From assembly GCA_024234595.1 (NCBI GenBank), contig JACKNZ010000009.1, forward strand, positions 1 to 64,000: a DNA stretch of 64,000 nt. The letters run 5' to 3'. Position 1 is the stretch's first letter. Every line of letters starts with the position of its first letter. The notes beneath the pieces were generated by a model. That model was not told the DNA's origin and searched no databases. It saw only the letters and a list, made by a program, of their open reading frames with translations. A program made the translations under genes and the position numbers. Positions 27,385 through 35,558 of this stretch are shown in pieces. This DNA comes from Moraxellaceae bacterium. GTDB lineage: Bacteria; Pseudomonadota; Gammaproteobacteria; Pseudomonadales; Moraxellaceae.

Positions 27385-27801
27385 TTAGCAACCACTTGGC
27401 TTGTATTTTGCGTCAACAGTAGTGGCACATGTCCAAGCACCATCGTCATCACGAGTCCAAATTAAAGTCTTACCAGCGATGGCAGTGGCAGCATTAGTAC
27501 CAAAAATAGCGGTAAGTGTTGCACCGCTCGTACCTGTGTAAGCTAAAGCTGGTTTGCCTGGGTCTAGCATATTAGAAGTTGTGGCGGTTGAATCAATATC
27601 ACATTGTGCAACAGTTTTGCCATCTAAAATACAGGTTTCAACAGTAGTTTTTAACGCGCCAACTTCACCCATTACACGGCTAACTTGTGACTTAGCAATG
27701 TAGTTTTGGTAAGCAGGAATAGCAACAGCAGCCAAAATACCGATAATTGCTACAACGATCATCAATTCAATTAAGGTAAAACCTTTTTGCATAGTTTGCA
27801 T
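27385..27801 (-). CDS. pilA: Type IV major pilin PilA
   Basis: 138 residues. Short leader MQTMQKG then FTLIELMIVVAIIGILAAVA: cleavage after Gly7, Phe N-methylated, Glu5 of the mature protein present. The C-terminal disulfide cysteines are in WTCATTVDAKYKPSGC. GGAG lies 8 nt before the ATG, and a sigma-54 promoter is at 27880-27895. A decayed paralogue lies directly downstream. It would form the fibre used for twitching, adhesion and DNA uptake. Confidence 0.95.
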   Translation of the reverse strand: MQTMQKGFTLIELMIVVAIIGILAAVAIPAYQNYIAKSQVSRVMGEVGALKTTVETCILDGKTVAQCDIDSTATTSNMLDPGKPALAYTGTSGATLTAIFGTNAATAIAGKTLIWTRDDDGAWTCATTVDAKYKPSGC

Positions 27802-27879
27802 GGTAATCTCTCCAAGGAGTTAATTATGAGTTTTGTTAATCGACCAAGTTTTTGGTCTTCTTGGTACTGATAATACTAA

Positions 27880-27895
27880 TGCAGAGAGTGTGCCA
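27880..27895 (-). promoter_or_regulatory. Sigma-54 promoter of pilA
   Basis: On the minus strand TGGCAC-N5-CTGCA (-24/-12), one mismatch to TGGCAC-N5-TTGCA. It gives a leader of about 65 nt before the pilA ATG. That leader contains the palindrome GACCAA-GTTT-TTGGTC (27842-27857). pilA of related bacteria is RpoN/PilR-dependent, and rpoN is at 30510. Confidence 0.85.
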
Positions 27896-28025
27896 ACTTT
27901 GAGTTATTTTTTAAGTTGTTGATATATATGGATATATTTTGTGTTTTTGTTGTGTTTAGATTTTTGTGGGCTTTTGATGCTGACAATTTTTGTCAGTATT
28001 GTATAGTGATTGTCAGCGAATATTT

Positions 28026-28108
28026 GTAATCTATATGCAGCGTAGTGAATACAGGCAACTGGATTATACTAAGCTACCGTGTTACGTTGCCCTCCACACA
28101 GGCTACTA
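28026..28108. repeat. REP-like element, copy 2 (paired form)
   Basis: Degenerate left half ATATGCAGCGTAGTGAATAC, spacer, then CCGTGTTACGTTGC and a GGCTAC end. The same two-part arrangement appears inverted at 29829-29904 and direct at 49066-49161. It abuts the stop codon of the darP gene. The rest of the pilA upstream region (27896-28025) is AT-rich with no gene. Confidence 0.65.
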
Positions 28109-28615
28109 CTATTGCGATAACAACACCGCCTCTCTTAAATAAGTCAACAAGCGTTGTTTTGCTTTAGTGTCGGTAGGTGTGTTTTCTTGCTCATGCACCG
28201 CAGCACGGACTGCTTGGCGCAAAGTATGACGGTCGGCAGCAGGGTATTGACGAACAGTATCGTTAATAGCACTTTCGCCTTGGCTAATTAAACGCTCGAC
28301 CCACAAGCTCAATTGACGTTCTAAATTTGGTTGTTGACGTTGATTAAGTGCTGATAGTAGGGCTTCTTCATTTTCGTGGCGCATCAATTTGCCAATGAGT
28401 TGTTTATGGCGACGTTTAGCTTCGTTACTTTTGAGTGTGGATAAAAATAATAACGCATCGCGCAATTCTTCGCTAATGGGGAGCTTTTTGAGTTGATTGG
28501 CAGATAACTCGGCTAACTGCTCACCAATCGCTTGAAGTCTGTCCATGGCTTTTTTTTGTTGGCTTTTGCTAACAAAATTTGGGTCGTATTCGTGTTCTTG
28601 GGCAGAGTTACGCAT
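28109..28615 (-). CDS. darP: Ribosome-associated assembly factor DarP (YjgA, DUF615)
   Basis: Assists late 50S subunit assembly. About 168 residues from the Met at 28615 (MRNSAQEHEYD); Met at 28624 is equally possible, since no ribosome site marks either. Family features: VSKSQQKKAMDRLQAIGEQL, LRDALLFLSTLKSNEAKRRH and LIGKLMR. It follows npr in the same direction. Confidence 0.88.
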   Translation of the reverse strand: MRNSAQEHEYDPNFVSKSQQKKAMDRLQAIGEQLAELSANQLKKLPISEELRDALLFLSTLKSNEAKRRHKQLIGKLMRHENEEALLSALNQRQQPNLERQLSLWVERLISQGESAINDTVRQYPAADRHTLRQAVRAAVHEQENTPTDTKAKQRLLTYLREAVLLSQ

Positions 28616-28659
28616 GGTAAGCATTATCACATAAAACAAAAGAGGGGCATGATAACAAA

Positions 28660-28929
28660 TTATTCCCCTTCATCAAAACGACGATTAAATAAATCACTGA
28701 TTGCAGCGAGTGCTTGAGCTTCGTCATCGCCTTCAATGGTAAATTGTAATACAGTGCCTTTACCTGCGCCTAACATTAAAACGGCCATCATATTTTTGGC
28801 ATCAACAGACTTACTGCCTTTGGTCATTTTGATGCTTGAAACAAAAGTATTAGTTAAAGTAATTAGTTTTGCTGTTGCACGAGCGTGTAAGCCTAATTTG
28901 TTAATAACGCTAATCTCGGCTTGTATCAT
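28660..28929 (-). CDS. ptsO: HPr-like phosphocarrier NPr
   Basis: 89 residues. The phosphorylated histidine is in KLGLHARATAKL, and the regulatory-site segment is SVDAKNMMAVLML. Belongs to the nitrogen phosphotransferase system rather than sugar PTS, as shown by its place after rapZ (4-nt overlap) in the rpoN block. Its usual partner PtsN is not encoded between hpf and rapZ here. Confidence 0.92.
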   Translation of the reverse strand: MIQAEISVINKLGLHARATAKLITLTNTFVSSIKMTKGSKSVDAKNMMAVLMLGAGKGTVLQFTIEGDDEAQALAAISDLFNRRFDEGE

Positions 28930-29783
28930 TTTTGGCGTACCAGTTCTCGGTGTAATATTTGAATATGTGGCAATACAGGGCTAAGTGATTGAAATAAACG
29001 CTCAACCATATATACCGAACGATGTTGTCCACCCGTGCAACCAATCGCGACTGTTAAATAATGGCGGTGGTCGGAGCTTAGGCGTGGTAGCCATTTTAGC
29101 AAAAAATCACTGATGTCGTGGTATAAAGATTCAACATCTGCATGGCCTGTTAAAAAGTCCTTAATGGCTTGTTCTTTGCCTGTTAAATCACGTAAAGAAG
29201 TTTGCCAATGTGGATTAGGTAAACATCTAACATCAAATACAAAGTCTGCGTCTAGCGGAACGCCATGTTTGTAACCAAAAGACTCCAAAAAAATGATGAT
29301 TTTATTGTCATGCGCTAATCGAGTTGTAAGAGTATGTTGTAGTTCGTGAACGTTTAAAATACTGGTGTCTAAATAAATACTTGCACGGTTTGCGATAGGG
29401 TCAAGCAATTCGCTTTCTTTGGCAATCGCTTCTTTAAGAGAAGTATGAGGATTACTTAATGGATGTTTGCGGCGTGTCGAGCTAAAACGCGCTATTAGTA
29501 CATCATCACGAGCATCTAAAAATAAAGTGTCGGTTTGAATGCCTAAAGCGTCAATGTCTGATAGCACTTTGTCAAATTGGCGCAAGTCGTCGGGTAGGCT
29601 ACGTACATCAATACCTACGCCAATTTGACGAATATCGGCGGTTGATTCAAGGTGTTTGATAAGGGCAGGAAGCAAACTAATAGGCAGGTTATCAATGCAG
29701 TAAAACCCTAAATCTTCTAAGATGTTTAGTGCAGAACTTTTGCCTGAGCCTGAGCGACCACTCACAATCAATAAATGTTTCAT
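28926..29783 (-). CDS. rapZ: RNase adapter/nucleotide-binding protein RapZ
   Basis: 285 residues from the ATG at 29783 (MKHLLIVSGRSGSGKS); an in-frame TTG at 29795 is less likely. Walker A is GRSGSGKS, then the DDLRQ-type region and the C-terminal domain with GCTGGQHRSVYMVERL, which binds metabolites and RNA. In E. coli RapZ directs RNase E to the GlmZ small RNA, tuning glucosamine-6-phosphate synthesis. The C-terminal domain is intact, but whether the RNA target exists here is unknown. Confidence 0.94.
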   Translation of the reverse strand: MKHLLIVSGRSGSGKSSALNILEDLGFYCIDNLPISLLPALIKHLESTADIRQIGVGIDVRSLPDDLRQFDKVLSDIDALGIQTDTLFLDARDDVLIARFSSTRRKHPLSNPHTSLKEAIAKESELLDPIANRASIYLDTSILNVHELQHTLTTRLAHDNKIIIFLESFGYKHGVPLDADFVFDVRCLPNPHWQTSLRDLTGKEQAIKDFLTGHADVESLYHDISDFLLKWLPRLSSDHRHYLTVAIGCTGGQHRSVYMVERLFQSLSPVLPHIQILHRELVRQK

Positions 29784-29828
29784 AGTTTGAATCAATGCTT
29801 AAGTTTTTGCTTCACAATTAGCTTGTGC

Positions 29829-29904
29829 GAAGTGCTAGGCAACACGGTAGTTTAGCTTTATTTAATAATCTTCCTGTATTTCGCTACGCTGCATACAGGC
29901 TACA
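29829..29904. repeat. REP-like element, copy 3 (inverted, paired form)
   Basis: CCTGTATTTCGCTACGCTGC and ATACAGGCTAC, preceded by GCAACACGGTAG; read on the minus strand this matches copy 2. It occupies the hpf-rapZ interval where ptsN would be expected. Confidence 0.75.
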
Positions 29905-29953
29905 AGCTCAAAGAATGTAGCAAAAAAAAACAGGGTTGACGAGTGTATGAAAC

Positions 29954-29984
29954 AAAAAAGCCCAATGCGAGATTGGGCTTTTTG
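29954..29984 (-). terminator. Rho-independent terminator of hpf
   Basis: The stem AGCCCAAT / ATTGGGCT with flanking A- and T-runs works in both directions; it lies 15 nt after the hpf stop. Confidence 0.9.
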
Positions 29985-29998
29985 CTAGTTAATCGAAT

Positions 29999-30289
29999 TT
30001 AATGATGACTTTTGAGCTTTTCTTTGTGGCGTACAATCTGGCGATCTAATTTGTCGCTGAGTAAGTCAATGGCAGCGTACATATCAGGTGATTCGGCATT
30101 GGCAAATAATTCTGCACCAGATAAGCGTATCGTGGCTTCTGCTTTTTGAACAAGCTTTTCGATGCTTAAAATGACCTGCATACTTGTGATATGGTCAAAA
30201 TGGCGTTCTACTTTGGCGAATTTGTTTTGTACGTATTCTTTTAAGGCGTTGGTAACTTCGACGTGATGTCCACTGATAATCATTTGCAT
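29999..30289 (-). CDS. hpf: Ribosome hibernation-promoting factor, short form
   Basis: 96 residues from the ATG at 30289 (MQMIISGHHVEVTNALKEYV), with GAGGA 9 nt upstream; the frame extends further but without resemblance to the family. Short HPF binds the 30S decoding centre in stationary phase and promotes 100S dimers. The motif DMYAAIDLLSDKLDRQ is diagnostic. It follows rpoN, the usual order. It ends with a strong terminator, so the rapZ-npr-darP genes need their own promoter. Confidence 0.94.
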   Translation of the reverse strand: MQMIISGHHVEVTNALKEYVQNKFAKVERHFDHITSMQVILSIEKLVQKAEATIRLSGAELFANAESPDMYAAIDLLSDKLDRQIVRHKEKLKSHH

Positions 30290-30509
30290 AATAACCATTC
30301 CTCGTATTGTTGTGACAAACTCGAATGACTGGTGCAAAAGCCAAATTATTGGGTCGGGCGGCCTTAAATGGTCGAGCGGCCTAACAAAGTGGCACTTTGC
30401 TAAAAGCCAAGTTAGGTAACTCACACTTTGTCAACAAGCATTAACTGGTTAAGCTTTTATATGACTAAAATGTCAGTTCCATGAATTTAGTTTTGCCACA
30501 AATAAAAGC

Positions 30510-31988
30510 TTAAAGCAAGCGTTTTCTGTCACTAGATGATGGAATGTTGAGCGATTCGCGATATTTAGCAATCGTACGCCGAGCCACTTCGATACCTTGT
30601 TCTTGAAGCAGGTCAGCAATTTTGTTGTCCGATAGGGGTTTGCGTGGGTTTTCTTGGCTAACCAGTTTTTTTATCATCGCTCTAATGGCGGTTGAGGAGC
30701 ATTCACCGCCTGAGTTTGTACCTACATGACTCGAAAAAAAGTATTTGAGTTCAAATAGGCCGCGTGGGGTGAGCATATATTTTTGGTTGGTGACACGCGA
30801 AACAGTGGATTCATGCAAGCCAACTTCGTCAGCCACACTGCGTAGAACCAATGCTTTCATGGCTTCTGCGCCTTGCTCCAAAAAATCTCGTTGATGTTCA
30901 ACAATACAAGTGGCCACTTTGAGTAAGGTTTCGTGGCGACTTTGTAGGCTTTTTAAAAACCAGCGTGCTTCTTGAAGATTATTTTTAAGATAGGTATTGT
31001 CTGAGCTGTTGTCGGCACGTCTAATCAAATTAGCATATTGATTGTTAATACGCAGTTTTGGGGTGCTGTCGGGATTGAGTTCGACACGCCAACGGTTTTT
31101 TTGTTTACTCACAATGACATCGGGAATAGTGTAGTCACTGTCATTATGGCTGATGTTGCCACCAGGGTGGGGGTTTAGGCTTTGAATTAAAGCCATTGCA
31201 CAACGGAGTTGGTATTCGGAGAGTTTGGCGTGTTTGAGCAAGCCTGCTTGGTCTTGGCTAGCTAATAAGTCAATATGTTCTTGAATAATAGTCAGGGCTT
31301 CGGTTTTAAATTCGGTGTTATCGGGTAATTGTTTCAGTTGAATGGTTAAACATTCTTGCAGGTTGCGTGCAGCAACACCAGCAGGTTCAAATTGTTGCAC
31401 CCGATGTAAAACTGCAATAACTTCGTCTAACTCTATGTCTTCATTGGGTAAAATATGTTGAGCGGCTTCTAATATATCTTCTAATTCAACGGTAACGTAG
31501 CCATTTTCGTCTAAAGCATCAATCAAACACACGGCAATGGTACGGTCGGTGAGTGTAAAAGGCGTTAAATTAACTTGCCATAATAAATGGTCATATAAAG
31601 TTTCGGCAACCGTTGAGCGACTTTCAAAGCCTTCGTCTTCTTCGTCATTGCTAATGCTGGTGTTAGCACTATTGCCTGTAAAAATATCGTCCCATGCGGT
31701 ATCTACAGGAAGTTGGTCGGGGATTTCTTGATTATTGTTAATTTCTAGGGTGTTTTTAGAGATTTCTGCTTCGTAATCATCTTGGTGAGATTCTTGAGTT
31801 TTATTAGCTAACTCACTTGTTTTGCTGTCATATTCTTCGCTAACTTCTAGTAGAGGGTTAGAGTCTAAAGCGTTTTGAATCTCTTGTTGTAATTCAATAG
31901 TCGATAATTGCAACAAACGAATGGCTTGTTGCAGTTGTGGGGTCATGGTCAAGTGTTGACCCATTTGAATATTAAGAGAAGCTTTCAT
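30510..31988 (-). CDS. rpoN: RNA polymerase sigma-54 factor
   Basis: 492 residues. Region I is glutamine-rich (MGQHLTMTPQLQQAIRLLQL), region II acidic, the core-binding domain follows (FEPAGVAARNLQECL), the HTH is LHESTVSRVTNQKYMLT, and the RpoN box is ARRTIAKYRESL. It recognises -24/-12 promoters such as that of pilA 2.6 kb away. The order lptB-rpoN-hpf is the classic one. Confidence 0.97.
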   Translation of the reverse strand: MKASLNIQMGQHLTMTPQLQQAIRLLQLSTIELQQEIQNALDSNPLLEVSEEYDSKTSELANKTQESHQDDYEAEISKNTLEINNNQEIPDQLPVDTAWDDIFTGNSANTSISNDEEDEGFESRSTVAETLYDHLLWQVNLTPFTLTDRTIAVCLIDALDENGYVTVELEDILEAAQHILPNEDIELDEVIAVLHRVQQFEPAGVAARNLQECLTIQLKQLPDNTEFKTEALTIIQEHIDLLASQDQAGLLKHAKLSEYQLRCAMALIQSLNPHPGGNISHNDSDYTIPDVIVSKQKNRWRVELNPDSTPKLRINNQYANLIRRADNSSDNTYLKNNLQEARWFLKSLQSRHETLLKVATCIVEHQRDFLEQGAEAMKALVLRSVADEVGLHESTVSRVTNQKYMLTPRGLFELKYFFSSHVGTNSGGECSSTAIRAMIKKLVSQENPRKPLSDNKIADLLQEQGIEVARRTIAKYRESLNIPSSSDRKRLL

Positions 31989-32118
31989 GACGTATAGTGC
32001 TTATGTGAACAATAACTTGTTTTTTAGTATATAACGTCAATCATAAAATCGCCATGCAATAAGCAGTCCATTTGTCTGTGTTTTTTAAGTGTTTATACAA
32101 AAAGATACATACCTTCGG

Positions 32119-32841
32119 CTATAAACTAAAGCTTTGTCCCAAATACACTTGTCTAACCGTTTCATTGGCTAAAATTTCTTTAGGCGTACCTTCGGCAATC
32201 ATGACGCCACTATTGACGATATAGGCTTTTTCGCAAATATCTAAGGTTTCGCGGACATGGTGGTCGGTAATCAATACCCCAATGCCGCGATTTTTTAGGT
32301 GACTAATAATGCCTTTAATGTCGGCAACCGAGATGGGGTCAACGCCTGCAAACGGTTCATCTAATAAAATAAACGACGGTTCCGTGGCTAAGGCGCGGGC
32401 AATTTCTACTCGTCTGCGTTCGCCGCCCGACAAGCTCATACCCAAACTATGACGAATATGAGTAATATGAAATTCTTCTAATAAATCATTGGCTTTTTGT
32501 TGACGTTGCGATGAGCTAAGGTCTTGGCGCGTTTCTAAAATGGCTAAAATATTTTGCTCAACAGTCAGTTTGCGAAAAATAGAGGCTTCCTGTGGTAAGT
32601 AGCCAATGCCTCGTCGAGCACGTTGGTGCATAGATAAAAATGAAATATCTTGGTTATCAAGGCTTATTTGGCCTTTATCCATCGGTACTAAGCCTACAAT
32701 CATGTAAAAACTGGTGGTTTTGCCCGCGCCATTAGGCCCTAATAAACCGACAATTTGCGACTTTTCGACGGTTAAGCCAACATCTTTAACAACGGCACGG
32801 CCTTTATAGCTTTTTGCTAGGTTTTTGGCGCATAAAGTCAT
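32119..32841 (-). CDS. lptB: LPS export ABC transporter ATPase LptB
   Basis: 240 residues. Walker A GPNGAGKTTSF, signature LSGGERRRVEIARAL, Walker B FILLDEPFAGVDPIS and the H-loop ITDHHVRETL. Powers LPS extraction from the inner membrane with LptFG-LptC. It overlaps lptA by 4 nt; order kdsD-kdsC-lptC-lptA-lptB-rpoN. Confidence 0.97.
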   Translation of the reverse strand: MTLCAKNLAKSYKGRAVVKDVGLTVEKSQIVGLLGPNGAGKTTSFYMIVGLVPMDKGQISLDNQDISFLSMHQRARRGIGYLPQEASIFRKLTVEQNILAILETRQDLSSSQRQQKANDLLEEFHITHIRHSLGMSLSGGERRRVEIARALATEPSFILLDEPFAGVDPISVADIKGIISHLKNRGIGVLITDHHVRETLDICEKAYIVNSGVMIAEGTPKEILANETVRQVYLGQSFSL

Positions 32842-33386
32842 GGTGCTTCGCTCACAGTAGAGGGAGTTTCGCCGAGTTTTTTGCTTTTTTTATCGGTTTT
32901 TGGGGGAGGAGGAAACACTAATTGTACCCGATTTTGGGTGTTGCCTTTGGCTTCTATTTCACCCTTGTCCATAGAATACAAAATCTCAAGGCTTTTAAAA
33001 GTAGAACCAGCCTGTTGCAACATGGCATTACGTTTTAGGCTAATCAGGCCATCTTGGGCTTGATAGTTGATTTCGTCTGCTTGGGCGGTCGCAATGCCTT
33101 TATCTATGCTTGGCTGCTGTTGCATACGTGCAGGTTTGCCTGTTGCGGTAATGGTTAAAATTTTGCCGTTTTTGTCAGTGGTGGCGGTAATTTGCTCAGC
33201 TTGAATGAGTAATGAGCCTTGTTTGATTTCGACATTGCCCGTATAGACTGCTAAGCCTGTTTTTTCATTAAAGGTAGCATTGTCGGCCGCTAAAGAAATG
33301 GCTTGGTCGCGGTCATTGGGTAATGCCAGCGCGAGGTTGGCATAACATAATACAATCAAAAATAACTTAGCGTGGCGATAAAACAT
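32838..33386 (-). CDS. lptA: LPS transport periplasmic protein LptA
   Basis: 182 residues. Signal peptide about 1-22 (LFLIVLCYANLALA), then an OstA-like beta-jelly roll (VYTGNVEIKQGSLLIQAEQI, GKPARMQQQP). Forms the periplasmic bridge that carries LPS from LptC to LptD. It overlaps lptC by 20 nt. The C-terminal tail (PPPPKTDKKSKKL) is proline- and lysine-rich. Confidence 0.94.
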   Translation of the reverse strand: MFYRHAKLFLIVLCYANLALALPNDRDQAISLAADNATFNEKTGLAVYTGNVEIKQGSLLIQAEQITATTDKNGKILTITATGKPARMQQQPSIDKGIATAQADEINYQAQDGLISLKRNAMLQQAGSTFKSLEILYSMDKGEIEAKGNTQNRVQLVFPPPPKTDKKSKKLGETPSTVSEAP

Positions 33387-33930
33387 AAGTTCCTCGGACT
33401 TGACCGATAAATTGTACCGTGCCTTGCTGCATATCTGCTTGTAGCGCGAGGCTGCTAATTTGTCCTTGTGGGGTGCTGACGGTAACGGGGCTATCTGTTT
33501 GTAATATTTGCGTTTTTTGGTTTGCTGTTAAGGATTGAGTGCTAAATTGCAAGGGCAAGGGGCGATTGAGCTGTTTGGCTAATACCTCGTGTTGTAAAGC
33601 AACAATGGTGTTGTCTTTAGACAAAGACGCTTGTTGAGCGGTAAGTTGCCATGCCGCTTGTTGTTGCTGATAAAGAATAATCACGGGTTGTTTGATGATG
33701 CTGAGGTCTTGCTCGTTGTAGTGGCTCAAAGTATCGGCTTTAAACGTGCGTTCGGGTAGCCCTTGCTCGTTGACTTGAATGCCAGTGAGACGAATAATTT
33801 GGTAATCGGGTAAATGACTTGCGTCATTGGTAGTCAGTGCCGTTTTTTGACTGATGCCACCCCAATAGTAACCAGCGATACACAAAACCGCTAAACCACC
33901 TGTTAAACTCAGCGCATTACGAATACGCAC
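33367..33930 (-). CDS. lptC: LPS export protein LptC
   Basis: 187 residues with one N-terminal membrane helix (about 7-25, LSLTGGLAVLCIAGYYWG), then a periplasmic OstA-like domain (GLPERTFKADTLSHYNEQDL). Takes LPS from LptBFG and hands it to LptA. It lies 3 nt after kdsC in the same operon. Confidence 0.9.
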   Translation of the reverse strand: MRIRNALSLTGGLAVLCIAGYYWGGISQKTALTTNDASHLPDYQIIRLTGIQVNEQGLPERTFKADTLSHYNEQDLSIIKQPVIILYQQQQAAWQLTAQQASLSKDNTIVALQHEVLAKQLNRPLPLQFSTQSLTANQKTQILQTDSPVTVSTPQGQISSLALQADMQQGTVQFIGQVRGTYVLSPR

Positions 33931-33933
33931 AAT

Positions 33934-34464
33934 TTAATCCAAATAGGGCGCAAGGGCTTGTTGATACAAACCTTGCGCTTCTAAAATTAAATCGCATATT
34001 TCGCGCACGGCACCACGCCCACCATGAGCTGTAGTCACGAGGTCGGCATAATGTCTGACTTCTTTGTGAGCATTGGCAACGGCTACGCCTAAGCCAGCCA
34101 TGCGAATAGCAGGCAAGTCAGGCCAGTCATCACCCATATAAGCAATTTCGTCTAGTGGCATAGCCAACTCTTGAGCTAAGGCACGCAAAGCAACGCCTTT
34201 ATCTTCTCGGCCTTGCAATAAATGTTTTATACCCAAATTGGCGGCGCGTCTGGCCACTAATTGAGTGTTACGTCCCGTAATAATGGCACAAGCAATGCCT
34301 GCTTGTTGCAGCATTTTAATGCCGTGACCGTCTTGGGTATCAAAGGTTTTTAGCTCTTGGCCGTCTTCACTAAAATATAAACGACCATCGCTTAATACGC
34401 CATCAACATCTAGCACGAGCAAGCGAACTGCACGCGCTTTTTCGGTAATTCGTACAGAGGCCAT
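33934..34464 (-). CDS. kdsC: KDO-8-phosphate phosphatase KdsC
   Basis: HAD-type phosphatase releasing Kdo from Kdo-8-phosphate. Catalytic motif LDVDGVLSDGRLYF, then ITGRNTQLVARRA and MGDDWPDLPA. 176 residues, C0-type HAD without a cap. Its first base overlaps the last base of kdsD. Part of the Kdo/LPS-core supply and export operon. Confidence 0.95.
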   Translation of the reverse strand: MASVRITEKARAVRLLVLDVDGVLSDGRLYFSEDGQELKTFDTQDGHGIKMLQQAGIACAIITGRNTQLVARRAANLGIKHLLQGREDKGVALRALAQELAMPLDEIAYMGDDWPDLPAIRMAGLGVAVANAHKEVRHYADLVTTAHGGRGAVREICDLILEAQGLYQQALAPYLD

Positions 34465-35435
34465 TACACCACTCCTGCTTTTAATAAATCATGCATATTT
34501 AATGCGCCCACAGGTTGATGATTGTCGTCAACGACTATCACACCGTTAATTTTCTTTTCTTCCATTAAAGCAACCGCTTCGGCCGCTAATAATTGTGGTC
34601 GAATAGTTTTGGGGTTTTTGCTCATCACTTGCACAATAGGCGTGGTACGAATGTTTAATTCTAAATCGAGGGTACGGCGCAAGTCGCCATCGGTATAAAT
34701 ACCTGTTAATTGGCCTGTGTGATTCACAACGGCAGTCATGCCTAAGCCTTTTTTACTGATTTCTAATAAAGCATCTTTAATTAAGGTGCTTTCTTGAACA
34801 ATAGGAATGGTATCGCCCTTATGCATTAAGTCGGACACGCGTAATAACAGTTTGCGTCCTAATGCGCCACCGGGGTGTGACAGTGCAAAATCTTCGGCCG
34901 TAAAGCCACGCGCGGCTAACAGTGCAACGGCCAGTGCATCACCTAATACCAGTGTGGCAGTGGTGCTAGAGGTAGGGGCTAAGCCTAAAGGACAAGCTTC
35001 GACACTTTTGCCGATTTCTAAACTGACATCGGCACATTGCGCCAAACTTGATTGACCATTGGCGGTCATACTAATTAGTTTAATATGTAAGCGTTTGATA
35101 ACAGGCAAAATAGATAAAATTTCGTGTGCTTCGCCAGAGTTAGAAATAGCAATTACCACATCGTTGGCGGTAATCATACCCAAGTCACCATGACTGGCTT
35201 CGGCAGGATGGACAAAAAAAGCAGGTGTGCCTGTAGAGGCCAAGGTGGCTGCAATTTTATTGCCAATATGTCCCGATTTGCCCATACCCATGACTACCAC
35301 ACGTCCCGTTGCTTGCAAAATCAGTTGACAGGCTTGGGCAAAATTTTGATTGATATAAGGTTTAAGGGTGTCTAACGCAGCTTGTTCGGTCGCAATCACT
35401 TGTTGACCTGTGGCAATAAAATCAAACACGGGCAT
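34464..35435 (-). CDS. kdsD: Arabinose-5-phosphate isomerase KdsD
   Basis: Converts ribulose 5-phosphate to arabinose 5-phosphate, the first step of Kdo synthesis. The start is the ATG at 35435 (MPVFDFIATGQQVIATE), with AGGA just upstream, giving 323 residues; the frame opens earlier without support. SIS domain with GMGKSGHIGNKIAATLASTG and HPAEASHGDLGM, then two CBS domains (about 205-323). It is divergent from cysS. Confidence 0.95.
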   Translation of the reverse strand: MPVFDFIATGQQVIATEQAALDTLKPYINQNFAQACQLILQATGRVVVMGMGKSGHIGNKIAATLASTGTPAFFVHPAEASHGDLGMITANDVVIAISNSGEAHEILSILPVIKRLHIKLISMTANGQSSLAQCADVSLEIGKSVEACPLGLAPTSSTTATLVLGDALAVALLAARGFTAEDFALSHPGGALGRKLLLRVSDLMHKGDTIPIVQESTLIKDALLEISKKGLGMTAVVNHTGQLTGIYTDGDLRRTLDLELNIRTTPIVQVMSKNPKTIRPQLLAAEAVALMEEKKINGVIVVDDNHQPVGALNMHDLLKAGVV

Positions 35436-35558
35436 TGTCCTAGAGGGGTTTATAAAGGGTGAATTATGGCGAAGTCTAAGGCATGATGGTAGAGCTTTAC
35501 ACAATTAGTGACGTATAATTAACAACTATTGCCCTAATGACCACGGAACTCGCACCAT

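Noticed and set aside
30340..30390. GGTCGGGCGGCC...GGTCGAGCGGCC near-repeat upstream of hpf as a riboswitch or operator
   Set aside because: A short 12-bp direct similarity only; no recognisable riboswitch fold or conserved neighbour supports it.
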